Shown in pieces: positions 6,256 through 14,135 of a DNA stretch of 25,603 nt. How positions within the stretch are numbered: position 1 is the first letter of the stretch; the number at the start of each line of letters is the position of its first letter. The position numbers and the translations under genes were made by a program. The notes below the pieces were generated by a model, which saw only the letters and a list, made by a program, of their open reading frames with translations, was not told where the DNA came from and did no database searches. The DNA comes from Gemmatimonadaceae bacterium (GTDB taxonomy: Bacteria; Latescibacterota; UBA2968; UBA8231), in the NCBI GenBank assembly GCA_002726335.1, contig PBSR01000220.1, positions 1 to 25,603 of the forward strand. Direction: 5' to 3'.

Positions 6256-6839
6256 CCACTCAAGAAAGGTCGGACAAAGGCCGCGACGGCCTCACCGAGC
6301 AGCCGACTGCCCTCGTCGACAAAGTGCACACCGTCCTCCTTCAGCAGGCGTGTACGGCCGGCGTCGTCGATGACGGCATGCAGGTCATCCACCGGGATGT
6401 TCCTCTCGGCTGCCAGCTCGAGGGCGACCGAATTGTAGGCGTCCACATCAGCGGTCAGGCGATCGAAGCCCTTGTTGCGATGGTGCAGGACCTCGTCGAC
6501 CGGGGTCGTCGTCGCCCATATCAGCCTGGAGCCCATGGCCAGGATCTGATCGAAGATCGATCCCAGGTTGCGACCGTAGTCAGCAAGCCCGACCTGGGCG
6601 CGGCCATTGTCGAAGGGTTTCTTGAGGTCGTGCAGCCCACAGTTGAGATGCACCACACAGGGTGAGCGCACCCCGACCCACTGGTCGAGGTGCGCCAGCA
6701 CATTGGCTGAATCTCCCCCGTTGGCCTCCGGACTCCAGATGTCGGTACCCGGAAGGTGTTGGCGCACCGTCGCCTGGTATCCCAACCGGATGGAGTCACC
6801 GATCAATACGAGGAGTCTGTCTGTCTCCCCTGTACTCAC
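6252..6839 (-). CDS. SGNH/GDSL-family hydrolase
   Basis: The protein of about 195 residues carries block I G-D-S-I (14-17), a block II Gly (N-G-G-D-S), an N-C-G-L-H-D segment in the block III position, and C-terminal D169-G-V-H172, giving the Ser-Asp-His triad. These enzymes cut carboxylic esters, often acetyl or acyl groups on sugars or lipids. No signal peptide is present, so it probably acts in the cytoplasm. I chose the GTG at 6839 because it makes a GTGA overlap with the CBS gene stop. A GTG at 6854 adds five residues and overlaps by 19 bp. Its neighbour, the NagZ-like glycosidase, starts on its stop codon, suggesting the two act on the same acylated amino-sugar. Confidence 0.82.
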   Translation of the reverse strand: MSTGETDRLLVLIGDSIRLGYQATVRQHLPGTDIWSPEANGGDSANVLAHLDQWVGVRSPCVVHLNCGLHDLKKPFDNGRAQVGLADYGRNLGSIFDQILAMGSRLIWATTTPVDEVLHHRNKGFDRLTADVDAYNSVALELAAERNIPVDDLHAVIDDAGRTRLLKEDGVHFVDEGSRLLGEAVAAFVRPFLSG

Positions 6840-7306
6840 TGCCGCGGTTTCCACTCCTCGTAGTACTCCCAGTTGACCACCTCCTGCAATGCCTCGAGCT
6901 CATGCGTGCGCTCCCGCAGGGCACTGCGCACGACGTCACCGATCGACAGCATGCCGATGAACTCGTCGTTCCGTTCGATCAGCAGGTGCCGCAGACGCAG
7001 GCCGAGGAATTTGTCCATCAGTTCGAAGGCGGTGTCGCTGTAGGGGGCGAAGCGCAAGCCTCGAGTCATGACCTGACCGATCGCGGTGGAGGCCGGGTCA
7101 AAGTCTGCGTCGATGGTATTGCGCATCAGGTCGCGTTCCGTGTAGATGCCGACGACGCGTGATCCCTCCTTGATCAGGATGGAGCCCACCTTGCTCTCCA
7201 CCATGAGACGCAGCGCTTCCAGTACTGTCGCGTCCTCAGCCACCGAGTACAGCTGTCCGCCCTTCTCCTGAAGGATCTGCTCCGCCGTTTTCATATCCGA
7301 CGCCAT
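6836..7306 (-). CDS. Two-CBS-domain protein
   Basis: The protein is 156 residues from the ATG at 7306, which has an excellent AAAGGAG site; an upstream in-frame Met at 7369 lacks one. It is two tandem CBS motifs. The first (about 18-66) ends with G-I-Y-T-E-R-D-L, and the second (about 79-130) ends with G-M-L-S-I-G-D-V-V. The V-G-I-Y-T-E-R-D and V-M-T-R signatures are standard. Stand-alone CBS pairs bind adenine nucleotides such as AMP, ATP or SAM and regulate partners. A C-terminal helical tail (residues 131-156) ends E-Y-Y-E-E-W-K, as often seen in this small-CBS group. It is first in the operon with the SGNH, GH3 and SDR genes; a functional link to them is not evident. Confidence 0.88.
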   Translation of the reverse strand: MASDMKTAEQILQEKGGQLYSVAEDATVLEALRLMVESKVGSILIKEGSRVVGIYTERDLMRNTIDADFDPASTAIGQVMTRGLRFAPYSDTAFELMDKFLGLRLRHLLIERNDEFIGMLSIGDVVRSALRERTHELEALQEVVNWEYYEEWKPRQ

Positions 7307-7333
7307 GACAGACTCCTTTCGCAGTGTGGAGTG

Positions 7334-7360
7334 GGCGGCCAAGATACGGATTCGGCCGCC
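7334..7360 (-). terminator. GC-rich hairpin after the helicase gene
   Basis: GGCGGCC (7334-7340) and GGCCGCC (7354-7360) are perfect complements around a 13-base loop. The hairpin begins 13 bases past the helicase stop on the minus strand and ends before the CBS gene. There is no following T-tract, so it may slow or protect transcript ends rather than terminate by the classic mechanism. Confidence 0.4.
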
Positions 7361-7372
7361 AGTTTCCAACGA

Positions 7373-10300
7373 TCAGACGCGACGAAGCAGAATCAGGTTG
7401 TGGTGGTCGCGACGGACCTCGAAAACGGTGCGCAAGGCGTCACCGTATGGGCTGGCCGAAGCGGGCTGGCCCTGGATCGTCTCGACATCGATCTGCCGCA
7501 CCGGGTGTACCGGTCGTGTCAGCAGGTGATCGAGGGGAGCCAGATAGCTTGTCAGGTAGGTGTCGTCAGGGGGGGTGTGAAAGGTCAGCTGACTGCCGTG
7601 GCGGATCGACTCCAGTACGAGCCGCGCCCCCCGGTACACCAAATGTGTGCTCGGGACACGTCGCGGCAGTGTGGATCGCAGGTCGGCCAGCCCGAGCCCA
7701 CATACGGACGCTGGGTCGACGGCGTTGATCCAGAACACGGCGTCCTCGGGCAGCCCCCGCGTCAGCTGGCGAAAGGCGCGATGGCTGGCGAACTGTGGAC
7801 CGGGGATACCGTCGAAGAAACGTCCTGCCAGGATTTCCCCCGACAGCTCCATCAGCCGCAGGGAGCGAAACAGGCGGTGCCAGCGGAAGGCGGGCAGCTC
7901 GCGCTGGGTCAACTCGCGGAACAGGACGCCGTAGCGGTCCAGCAGCAGGCGCACGCGATCCTTGTTGCGTTCTTCCTCCTCCAGGGGATCCCCGGCGGCA
8001 CCGGGTTCCGGCAGCAGGCGCCAGCTGCCCGGGTAGAGCGTGCCTCCCTGCCAGCGCCCCCCTGCGGGACGCCGCGACAGCAGAGGACGACCCCCATGCT
8101 GGCGTCGTGCGGGAGGACCGGTGGCTTCGGGGGGCTGAAACTTCGCCTCTGCCCCCCGACGCACGGCAGCAAAGGAGTCATTGGTGACGCGGCCGGCCCA
8201 CACCCCCTCCCACAGACGTCGGATCAACTCGCCGGCGTCGAGACCCGTGGCGCTCTGCAGCGTGGTCAGGTCGTAGCGGCCGAAGGGATCGGGGAACAGA
8301 GAACGTAATGCGGCCACATCCACCGCTGCCTCATCGTCGTCCGACGTTCCCAGCAGATCGAGATCCGCCTCGAAGCAGAAGGACAGACGCTCGGGGCTGC
8401 AGCCCACCCAGCGCAGTACACTTTCCTGCAGCACACCGTCGAGCAGATTGCCGGCATATGCCCGCATGCGCGCCGGCAGAATCTCGGTTTCCCAGATGGT
8501 GGCAGGCGCGCCGTAACCCAGCAGTGGTTCAAGGCGTCGGCGCAGGGCCTCGGTGTTGTCGCCGGGCTCGTGCAGCCCGTGGGCGACTCCGAGAAACAGC
8601 GCCAGATGCTCCACGGGCAAGGTCTCGAAGTCCGGCGAGGCGCTGGCGCGATTCATGCGCAGCAGGGACTCGAAGTTCCCCGCATCGCACAGCTGATCAG
8701 CGTCGACGCCGTCGACGAGGAGACCGATGATCACTGCCTGCTCAGCGCTCAACTCATCGAGGATGGGCAGCAGCTGCGCATCGCGCAGACCGAGGGCGGT
8801 GCTCAGCCTCTCAGCGGACATGGGTCCGTAGTAGGCGAGCCAGTCTGCGATGATGCCGGCGAGAGGATCACCATCCTCCTCATCCGACAACGGTTCCACC
8901 ACGATCTGTTCGTCGCCGTTCAGCGCCGTCACGACAGCCTGGTCCCACCTGGGCAGGGCGGCAGCCAGTCGCGGCAGGGCCTGGCGTGCCGCGACTGCCG
9001 CCTCGTCGAAGCCGGGAGCCTCGATGCGCACCAGGCGATCATCGCAACCAGCGACGACATCCGGCTCGACTGCGGCCGCCAGTGCATCACGTTGAACGGC
9101 GGCAGCCAGCGACTGCCACTCGGCCCATGGCAGCAGGAGTCGCTCGTCCACCCAGTCGACGAGCTCCCGGGGCTCGGTGGGGGCGTAGCCCTCGAACAGG
9201 CGCTGGCGTTTGTGCTCGAAGCGCTGCACGATCTCGGCCGGGACCGTGGGGCGCAGCTCCGGGGTGAAGACGACCTCGCGCAGCAGATCTGGACGCAACT
9301 GAGACGCCTGCCGTCCCGCTGCCGCATCATCTCTATACATGTAGCTGTCGACCTGGCCGAAGGCGACGGCCTGGGCGAAAGGGCTCGGCCGCGATGTGCG
9401 CACTTCCGACCACTCGATGGTGCCCGCCTCGAGTTCGGACAGGACCAGACGCAGGGCCGGCATGTCGAATTCGTCCTGCAGGCAGGTGCGCCACGACTCG
9501 ACGAGGATGGGGAAGTCCTCGTAACGCATGACGGCGTCGAGCAGTTTCTTTGACCGCAGACGACTTAGCCATAGCGGCATTCGCTCCGACATGCTGCGCC
9601 TTGTCAGCAGCAGCGCGCGTTGAGCACACTCGCGGAAGCGGGCGCCAAAGAAACCGGAGGCCTCCAGGCGTGCGCGCAGCAGCTCCTCGACGCGACCGGA
9701 GTGCACCAGAGACAGGATCTCGTCGGCATCGGTGTCGTCAGGCAGGACGACGATGATGCAGTCATTGGTGGGGTATACCTCCAGGCGGCTGTGGAAGCGC
9801 TCCTCCCAGGCGGCGTCGAGGGCGAGAGAGTACGGCTGGTTGACGCGGCCACCCCAGAAGGTGTGCAGGATGACCTGGCTGCCCATGTGGCCTGCGGGGC
9901 CGGCGGCAACCTTCTCGACGAGGATGTGGTGGCGATGAGGCAGCGGCCCTTCGGTGGCTTCGCGCTGGCGCCGCAGGAAGGCGAGGAGCTGGTCGGCGGC
10001 CACATCCTCCATGTGATGCTGGTCGAGCAGACGCTGGCGGAACTCCTCAGACTCCAGCCCCGCCTCGGCATCTTCGAGAAACCGGCCGATGGCGTCGGAA
10101 AAGTGGAAGTCGCGATTGCCGCCCTCCCCCTTCCAGAAAGGCAGGTCCACCGCCTTCGGTGAAGCCGGTGTTACGAAGACGTCGTTGTGGGTGATCTTCT
10201 GGATCGTCCAGTTCTGTGTGCCCAGCGTAAAGGACTGGCCCTCGGAGGATTCCCAGACGAACTCCTCGTCCAGCTCGCCCAGGACCGCGTTGGAGTCGGC

Positions 10301-11875
10301 CAACCGCAGCTGGAAGTAGCCGCGATCGGCGATGGTGCCACCCGACATGTAGAGCTGGTACATGGCGCCCTTGCGGGCCTGGGCGGTGTTGTCGAGGCGA
10401 TCGACTGTGATGCGTGGGCGCAAGTCCCGGATGCGACTGCCAGCATATCGACCGGCGAGCATGTCGATGACGAGGTCGAACTGGCGCCGGCTCAGGCTGT
10501 GGTAGGGGTAGCTGGTGCGTATATCGTCGTACAGCTCGTCGAGGTTCCAGGTTTCCACACCCGTCATCGATACCAGCACCTGGGCCAGCACATCGAGGGC
10601 GCCGGTCACCGGGAGGATCTCCTCGATGTCGTGTTCGTCGATGCGTGCCGCCAGCACCGCCGACTCGAGAAAGTCGTGCGAGTGGGTCGGATACAGAGTG
10701 GCACGGCTCACCTGCCCCACCTGATGTCCGGCGCGGCCGACGCGCTGGATGGCGGAGGATACGGCCGGCGGTGACTGCACCAGGACCACCTCGTCGAGGG
10801 CGCCGATATCGATGCCCATCTCGAGCGAATTCGTCGCCACGATGGCCTTCAGGTCGCCCGCCTTGAGACGGCTCTCCACGACCTCGCGGATCTCGCGCGA
10901 CAGCGAGCCGTGGTGGGCGTAGGCCAGCGGCCGTTCCCGCTCCTGGTTGAGGAAGCGGGTGATCTTCTCGCATTGACGTCGTGAGTTGGAGAAGACGAGG
11001 GTTGAGCGGTTGCGGTCGATGATGCCCTCGAAGTCGGCGATCAGGGCGGGCCAGATGGAATCCTTGTCCGTCTCTTCGGTGCCACTTGCGGCCTCCTCCG
11101 GGAAGCGCACGGTTACATCGTACTTCTTGGTTGCGGTCGACTGCATGATCTGTACCGGGCGCGGCTCATACTCGGCCGCTCCCGCTGAGCCGCCGACGAG
11201 CCGGTAGCCACCGACGAACTCCGCGACCCGCTCCAGCGGCCGGACTGTCGCCGACAGGGCAATGCGCTGAAACTCACCCGACAGGCGCACGAGCCGGTCG
11301 ACGGCGGTCATCAGATGGACACCACGCTTGCTGCCGACAACGGCGTGGATCTCGTCGAGAATGACGGTCTGCAATCCGGCCAGCAGACCCCGGCCACCCT
11401 GGGAGGACACCAGCAGATTGAGCGACTCCGGGGTCGTGATGAGAATCTCGGGAGGCTGTCGCAGCATGCGACGGCGTTCCTCCAGGGGCGTGTCACCGGA
11501 ACGCGTCAGGGCCCGGATGTTGGGGAAGGGGGCGCCGGCATCGGCGAAGATCTGACGCAACTCCTCCAGCGGCGTCAGCAGGTTGCGACGGATGTCGTTG
11601 TTGAGTGCCTTCAGCGGCGAGATGTAGAGCACACTCGTCGAGTTCTCGGGCCAGTCGCCCGAGACGAGGCGGTCGAGGGCCCACAGGAAGGCGGTGAGGG
11701 TCTTGCCTGAACCGGTCGGCGCCGTCACCAGGACGTCGTCGCCGGCAGCGATCCGTGGCCAGGCAGCAGCCTGCACATCGGTGGGCGACCCGATGCGCTC
11801 GGTGAACCACTGGCGTACCAGAGGGTGGAACAGATCGACGGCGTCAGCCGGCGGTGCGGCAGTCGTGGTAGTCAC
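7373..11875 (-). CDS. lhr: Lhr-type large ATP-dependent helicase
   Basis: At 1500 residues this is the full-length bacterial Lhr form. The superfamily 2 core shows the Q-like motif P-T-D-V-Q (31-35), Walker A A-P-T-G-S-G-K-T (52-59), D-E-I-H (174-177), S-A-T (208-210) and Q-R-V-G-R-A-G-H (377-384). The Lhr winged-helix and beta-bundle region follows, then a C-terminal extension of about 600 residues as in E. coli Lhr. The family translocates 3' to 5' on single-stranded DNA and unwinds DNA or RNA-DNA duplexes; the long form is linked to DNA repair, and the E. coli C-terminal part has been reported to have uracil glycosylase activity. The start is a GTG 4 bp after the DUF1761-like gene stop, so the two are likely cotranscribed. 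A short Gly/Arg-rich linker interrupts the C-terminal part. Confidence 0.93.
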   Translation of the reverse strand: MTTTTAAPPADAVDLFHPLVRQWFTERIGSPTDVQAAAWPRIAAGDDVLVTAPTGSGKTLTAFLWALDRLVSGDWPENSTSVLYISPLKALNNDIRRNLLTPLEELRQIFADAGAPFPNIRALTRSGDTPLEERRRMLRQPPEILITTPESLNLLVSSQGGRGLLAGLQTVILDEIHAVVGSKRGVHLMTAVDRLVRLSGEFQRIALSATVRPLERVAEFVGGYRLVGGSAGAAEYEPRPVQIMQSTATKKYDVTVRFPEEAASGTEETDKDSIWPALIADFEGIIDRNRSTLVFSNSRRQCEKITRFLNQERERPLAYAHHGSLSREIREVVESRLKAGDLKAIVATNSLEMGIDIGALDEVVLVQSPPAVSSAIQRVGRAGHQVGQVSRATLYPTHSHDFLESAVLAARIDEHDIEEILPVTGALDVLAQVLVSMTGVETWNLDELYDDIRTSYPYHSLSRRQFDLVIDMLAGRYAGSRIRDLRPRITVDRLDNTAQARKGAMYQLYMSGGTIADRGYFQLRLADSNAVLGELDEEFVWESSEGQSFTLGTQNWTIQKITHNDVFVTPASPKAVDLPFWKGEGGNRDFHFSDAIGRFLEDAEAGLESEEFRQRLLDQHHMEDVAADQLLAFLRRQREATEGPLPHRHHILVEKVAAGPAGHMGSQVILHTFWGGRVNQPYSLALDAAWEERFHSRLEVYPTNDCIIVVLPDDTDADEILSLVHSGRVEELLRARLEASGFFGARFRECAQRALLLTRRSMSERMPLWLSRLRSKKLLDAVMRYEDFPILVESWRTCLQDEFDMPALRLVLSELEAGTIEWSEVRTSRPSPFAQAVAFGQVDSYMYRDDAAAGRQASQLRPDLLREVVFTPELRPTVPAEIVQRFEHKRQRLFEGYAPTEPRELVDWVDERLLLPWAEWQSLAAAVQRDALAAAVEPDVVAGCDDRLVRIEAPGFDEAAVAARQALPRLAAALPRWDQAVVTALNGDEQIVVEPLSDEEDGDPLAGIIADWLAYYGPMSAERLSTALGLRDAQLLPILDELSAEQAVIIGLLVDGVDADQLCDAGNFESLLRMNRASASPDFETLPVEHLALFLGVAHGLHEPGDNTEALRRRLEPLLGYGAPATIWETEILPARMRAYAGNLLDGVLQESVLRWVGCSPERLSFCFEADLDLLGTSDDDEAAVDVAALRSLFPDPFGRYDLTTLQSATGLDAGELIRRLWEGVWAGRVTNDSFAAVRRGAEAKFQPPEATGPPARRQHGGRPLLSRRPAGGRWQGGTLYPGSWRLLPEPGAAGDPLEEEERNKDRVRLLLDRYGVLFRELTQRELPAFRWHRLFRSLRLMELSGEILAGRFFDGIPGPQFASHRAFRQLTRGLPEDAVFWINAVDPASVCGLGLADLRSTLPRRVPSTHLVYRGARLVLESIRHGSQLTFHTPPDDTYLTSYLAPLDHLLTRPVHPVRQIDVETIQGQPASASPYGDALRTVFEVRRDHHNLILLRRV

Positions 11876-11879
11876 ATCA

Positions 11880-12302
11880 CTACAGCCAGAGAACGACGAT
11901 GATACTCATCAGGATCAGGTAGATGAGCTGGTAGGCGCCGTCGAGGAGCCAGGCGCCGATGGGGCGGTCGGAGTAGAAGTTGGCGATCAGGCCGACGGGA
12001 CCAACGAACCCGCCGAACACGAGCAAGGCCAGCTTCAGAGCTTGCGGGATCGTATCGAGGATGATGTAGTCAGCCAGAACCGTCAGAGCTGCGGCCGTGA
12101 GGCCATTGCAGACGAATGAGACGACGTACGCCTTGGAGGCATCGGCCTTCATCTCATCGAGTTCGGTCTCCGACTTGCTGCCGTACCCATTCAGCCGCAA
12201 CCAGGCCTGGTTGAACAGCACCCCATACCACAAGGCCCCCAGGGCAAAGGTGACGACAGTGGCGACGAGGATGGCGAAGGGATTGAACGAAACCAGGCTC
12301 AT
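11880..12302 (-). CDS. DUF1761-like integral membrane protein
   Basis: I chose the ATG at 12302 because GAGG precedes it at 5-base spacing; a longer frame would overlap the dioxygenase gene. The 140-residue protein has four predicted membrane helices. The first begins N-P-F-A-I-L-V-A and carries the hallmark A-L-G-A-L-W-Y-G followed by A-W-L-R-L-N-G. Three further hydrophobic stretches cover about residues 60-75, 85-110 and 122-140. This pattern (N-x-x-A-I-x-V-A ... F-x-x-G-x-x-W-Y) marks the DUF1761 family, whose function is unknown. It sits 7 bp downstream of the PhyH-like dioxygenase gene and 4 bp upstream of the helicase gene, so all three may share a transcript. Confidence 0.78.
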   Translation of the reverse strand: MSLVSFNPFAILVATVVTFALGALWYGVLFNQAWLRLNGYGSKSETELDEMKADASKAYVVSFVCNGLTAAALTVLADYIILDTIPQALKLALLVFGGFVGPVGLIANFYSDRPIGAWLLDGAYQLIYLILMSIIVVLWL

Positions 12303-12309
12303 AGGGACC

Positions 12310-13149
12310 TCAATCGTTCTCGGGACGAGGGGGATTGCCCCAATGACCGTCGGGATCGTCGCCGCGCAGGACGACACCTTTTCCCGCCCAGCCCTGATAG
12401 GCGCGCACGTCGGTCGTGCAATACCGCAATGTCAGACCGCAACGCCGCCGCTCGGAATCATTGGCGCCGGATCCGTGTAGCAGGAGATCGGAGTGCAAGG
12501 ACATCTGCCCCGCCTTCAGCTCCGCGTGCACCGCAGCACCGAAGCGATTCTCGGCCTTTTCCACCGTCTGATTGAGCACGTTGTTCTCCGCGGCCTGGCT
12601 CTCGCGATAGGGCAGGTGTCCGTGGGTGTGCGAGGCAGGAAGGAAGCGCATGCAGGCGTTGGTGGCATCGGCATCATCTATGGCGAGCCACACAGTTACT
12701 GTCTTTGACGGCGTAATCGGCCAGTAGCTGGCGTCCTGGTGCCAGGCGACGGTTTTGCCGTCGTGTGGCAGTTTGCAGAAGAAATGCGAACCCCAGCCGA
12801 CGATGCTGTCGCCGAGCAGGTCGCCAACACAGTCGACGATGCGCGGATCCGTGAGCAGGTCGTAGGCGCCACCGTATTTCATGTGTGCTGTGCTGATCGA
12901 GTACTGGTCCTTGCCCTCGGCCAAGGCCCGCGACAGCAGGCTGTCGAAATACGTCCGCGCGGCGGTGATCTCAGCCTCGGAGCACAAGCTGACGGGCAGG
13001 ATGTATCCCTGCTCGTTGTACTGATCGATCTGTTCGCGGGTGAGTCGGCACGGGTTGTCGACGCCGCGTGGGCGGAAGGCGAGGTCGCGCTCGACCTCGC
13101 CGAGGACCTCGTCGTCGATGGCGGAGTAGTGGGTGGGCGTCTCGGGCAT
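12310..13149 (-). CDS. Phytanoyl-CoA dioxygenase (PhyH) family oxygenase
   Basis: The 279-residue protein is an Fe(II)/2-oxoglutarate-dependent oxygenase of the PhyH family. Iron ligands are His137-x-Asp139 in A-W-H-Q-D-A-S-Y-W and a distal His225 in L-L-H-G-S-G-A-N. The following R-R-R-C-G-L-T-L-R-Y supplies the Arg that binds 2-oxoglutarate. Bacterial members hydroxylate varied small molecules, and paralogue expansion is common in some marine lineages, so the substrate is unknown. I chose the ATG at 13149; the upstream in-frame ATG at 13194 lies inside a palindromic hairpin and would add a low-complexity leader. No strong ribosome binding site is visible at either. It is the first gene of the run PhyH, DUF1761, helicase. 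Confidence 0.87.
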   Translation of the reverse strand: MPETPTHYSAIDDEVLGEVERDLAFRPRGVDNPCRLTREQIDQYNEQGYILPVSLCSEAEITAARTYFDSLLSRALAEGKDQYSISTAHMKYGGAYDLLTDPRIVDCVGDLLGDSIVGWGSHFFCKLPHDGKTVAWHQDASYWPITPSKTVTVWLAIDDADATNACMRFLPASHTHGHLPYRESQAAENNVLNQTVEKAENRFGAAVHAELKAGQMSLHSDLLLHGSGANDSERRRCGLTLRYCTTDVRAYQGWAGKGVVLRGDDPDGHWGNPPRPEND

Positions 13150-13186
13150 GGGGATACGAAAGGAGTGGTGTGTTACCTGGGCAAAT

Positions 13187-13264
13187 GGCGACATCCTGTC
13201 GCCTGGAGTCGGCCTGCGGCCGACGTCCATGAGGGTGGTCCTGCAAAGGCGACATCCTGTCGCC
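13187..13264. repeat. Cluster of three 7-3-7 palindromic hairpins
   Basis: Two identical copies of GGCGACATCCTGTCGCC occur at 13187-13203 and 13248-13264, both preceded by GCAAA. Between them, at 13208-13224, lies GTCGGCCTGCGGCCGAC. All three are perfect 7-bp arms around 3 bases. They fill the gap between the methyltransferase stop and the dioxygenase start. REP-like intergenic elements, a dimer-binding operator array, or transcript-end hairpins are all possible. The matched architecture makes chance unlikely. Confidence 0.8.
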
Positions 13265-13276
13265 GGGATTCGTGAT

Positions 13277-13837
13277 TCAGCCGGTGCGGCGTCCTGCCGC
13301 AAGGCTCAGCACGTGATAGGCGACGATTCCCAGGCTTACGTGCACGTTGAGGGAGGCGCCTTTGCCGTGCATGGGGAGGAACACGGTCTGGTCGCAGGAT
13401 GACAGGGTTCGGTTGGTGACGCCGTGGTCCTCGTGGCCGACGACGAGGGCGACACGTTCACCGTAGTCGGCTGTGTCGTAGGGCATGGCGGCGCCGGTGA
13501 TCTCGACGGCAGTGACACGGTAGCCCTCGCCGCGCAGCTCGTCGACAGCGGTGGGGGCGTCTTCGGCGTACTCCCATTTCACTCGGCGCTCGCGACCGCG
13601 GCCGACCTTCTTGATGAGCGGGTGCGGTGGACACGTCGTGATGCCGGTGAGAATCATGCGGCCTACGCCGCAGGCATCGGCGATGCGGAAGGCGGAGCCC
13701 ACGTTGATCGGGTCCTGCATGTCCTGCAGGACGAAGACCAGGTCGACGTCGGGACGCTGCACGCGGCGGAGGAAGTCGGTGAGGGGTTTGCCGCGAAGCT
13801 GGCGGGGCGGGGCTCCTTGATCGGGGGGCGTCGCCAC
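13277..13837 (-). CDS. SpoU/TrmH-family RNA 2'-O-methyltransferase
   Basis: The 186-residue protein carries all three SPOUT/TrmH motifs: D-P-I-N-V-G-S-A-F-R (42-51), V-V-G-H-E-D-H-G-V (132-140), and L-P-M-H-G-K-G-A-S-L-N-V (154-165), which form the knotted S-adenosylmethionine site. The family methylates ribose in tRNA or rRNA. The protein lacks an extra N-terminal substrate-binding domain, so the exact position cannot be called. I chose the GTG at 13837, where similarity begins, because its G overlaps the stop of a short upstream ORF (TAGTG). In-frame codons continue upstream to 14023 but read as non-coding sequence. No clear ribosome binding site precedes the GTG, so re-initiation after the short ORF is plausible. 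Confidence 0.87.
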   Translation of the reverse strand: MATPPDQGAPPRQLRGKPLTDFLRRVQRPDVDLVFVLQDMQDPINVGSAFRIADACGVGRMILTGITTCPPHPLIKKVGRGRERRVKWEYAEDAPTAVDELRGEGYRVTAVEITGAAMPYDTADYGERVALVVGHEDHGVTNRTLSSCDQTVFLPMHGKGASLNVHVSLGIVAYHVLSLAAGRRTG

Positions 13838-13914
13838 TAGAATGGAAGCCCGGTGACCATTGGCTCGTATTCGTGGCGTGTCCAGAAGCGCAGAATGACC
13901 GTGGGTGTCGACAT
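13837..13914 (-). pseudogene. Short ORF, probable Uma2-family N-terminal remnant
   Basis: This 25-codon ORF starts at an ATG preceded by a GAGAG site. It encodes a peptide containing R-F-W-T-R-H-E-Y-E-P-M-V. That resembles the start of Uma2-family (DUF820) restriction-endonuclease-fold proteins, which typically open with W-T-x-x-E-Y-x-x-M and then G. The catalytic D...E-x-K region is absent. The stop overlaps the methyltransferase GTG. It may be a decayed copy now acting as a leader ORF that delivers ribosomes to the methyltransferase. The family match rests on a short segment. Confidence 0.4.
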
Positions 13915-14135
13915 GGTGTGATCTCTCCAGAGCCGCGCGGCTCTCGCAGTGCTCCCAGGAATATAGTCGTGGCCGGAGACGCACTCCACAGGGGGAATCT
14001 GTGCCAGGACGTGCGATCGGCATGCAGATCTAGTACGCCGCATGACGTCCTGACGATCATGCCTTCAACCGAGCCCCACGGTCATCTGCGCCCTGCTTGC
14101 CCCCCAGTCGAAGGCGCCCGTATCCTTGCCGTGTG

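Noticed and set aside
7331..9553. Long plus-strand frames of over 300 codons
   Set aside because: Antisense to the helicase gene and compositionally typical of reverse-strand shadows (Gln/Arg/Gly-rich, no motif).
13838..14023. Longer methyltransferase N-terminus
   Set aside because: The extra 62 codons overlap the short Uma2-like ORF in another frame and show no domain pattern.
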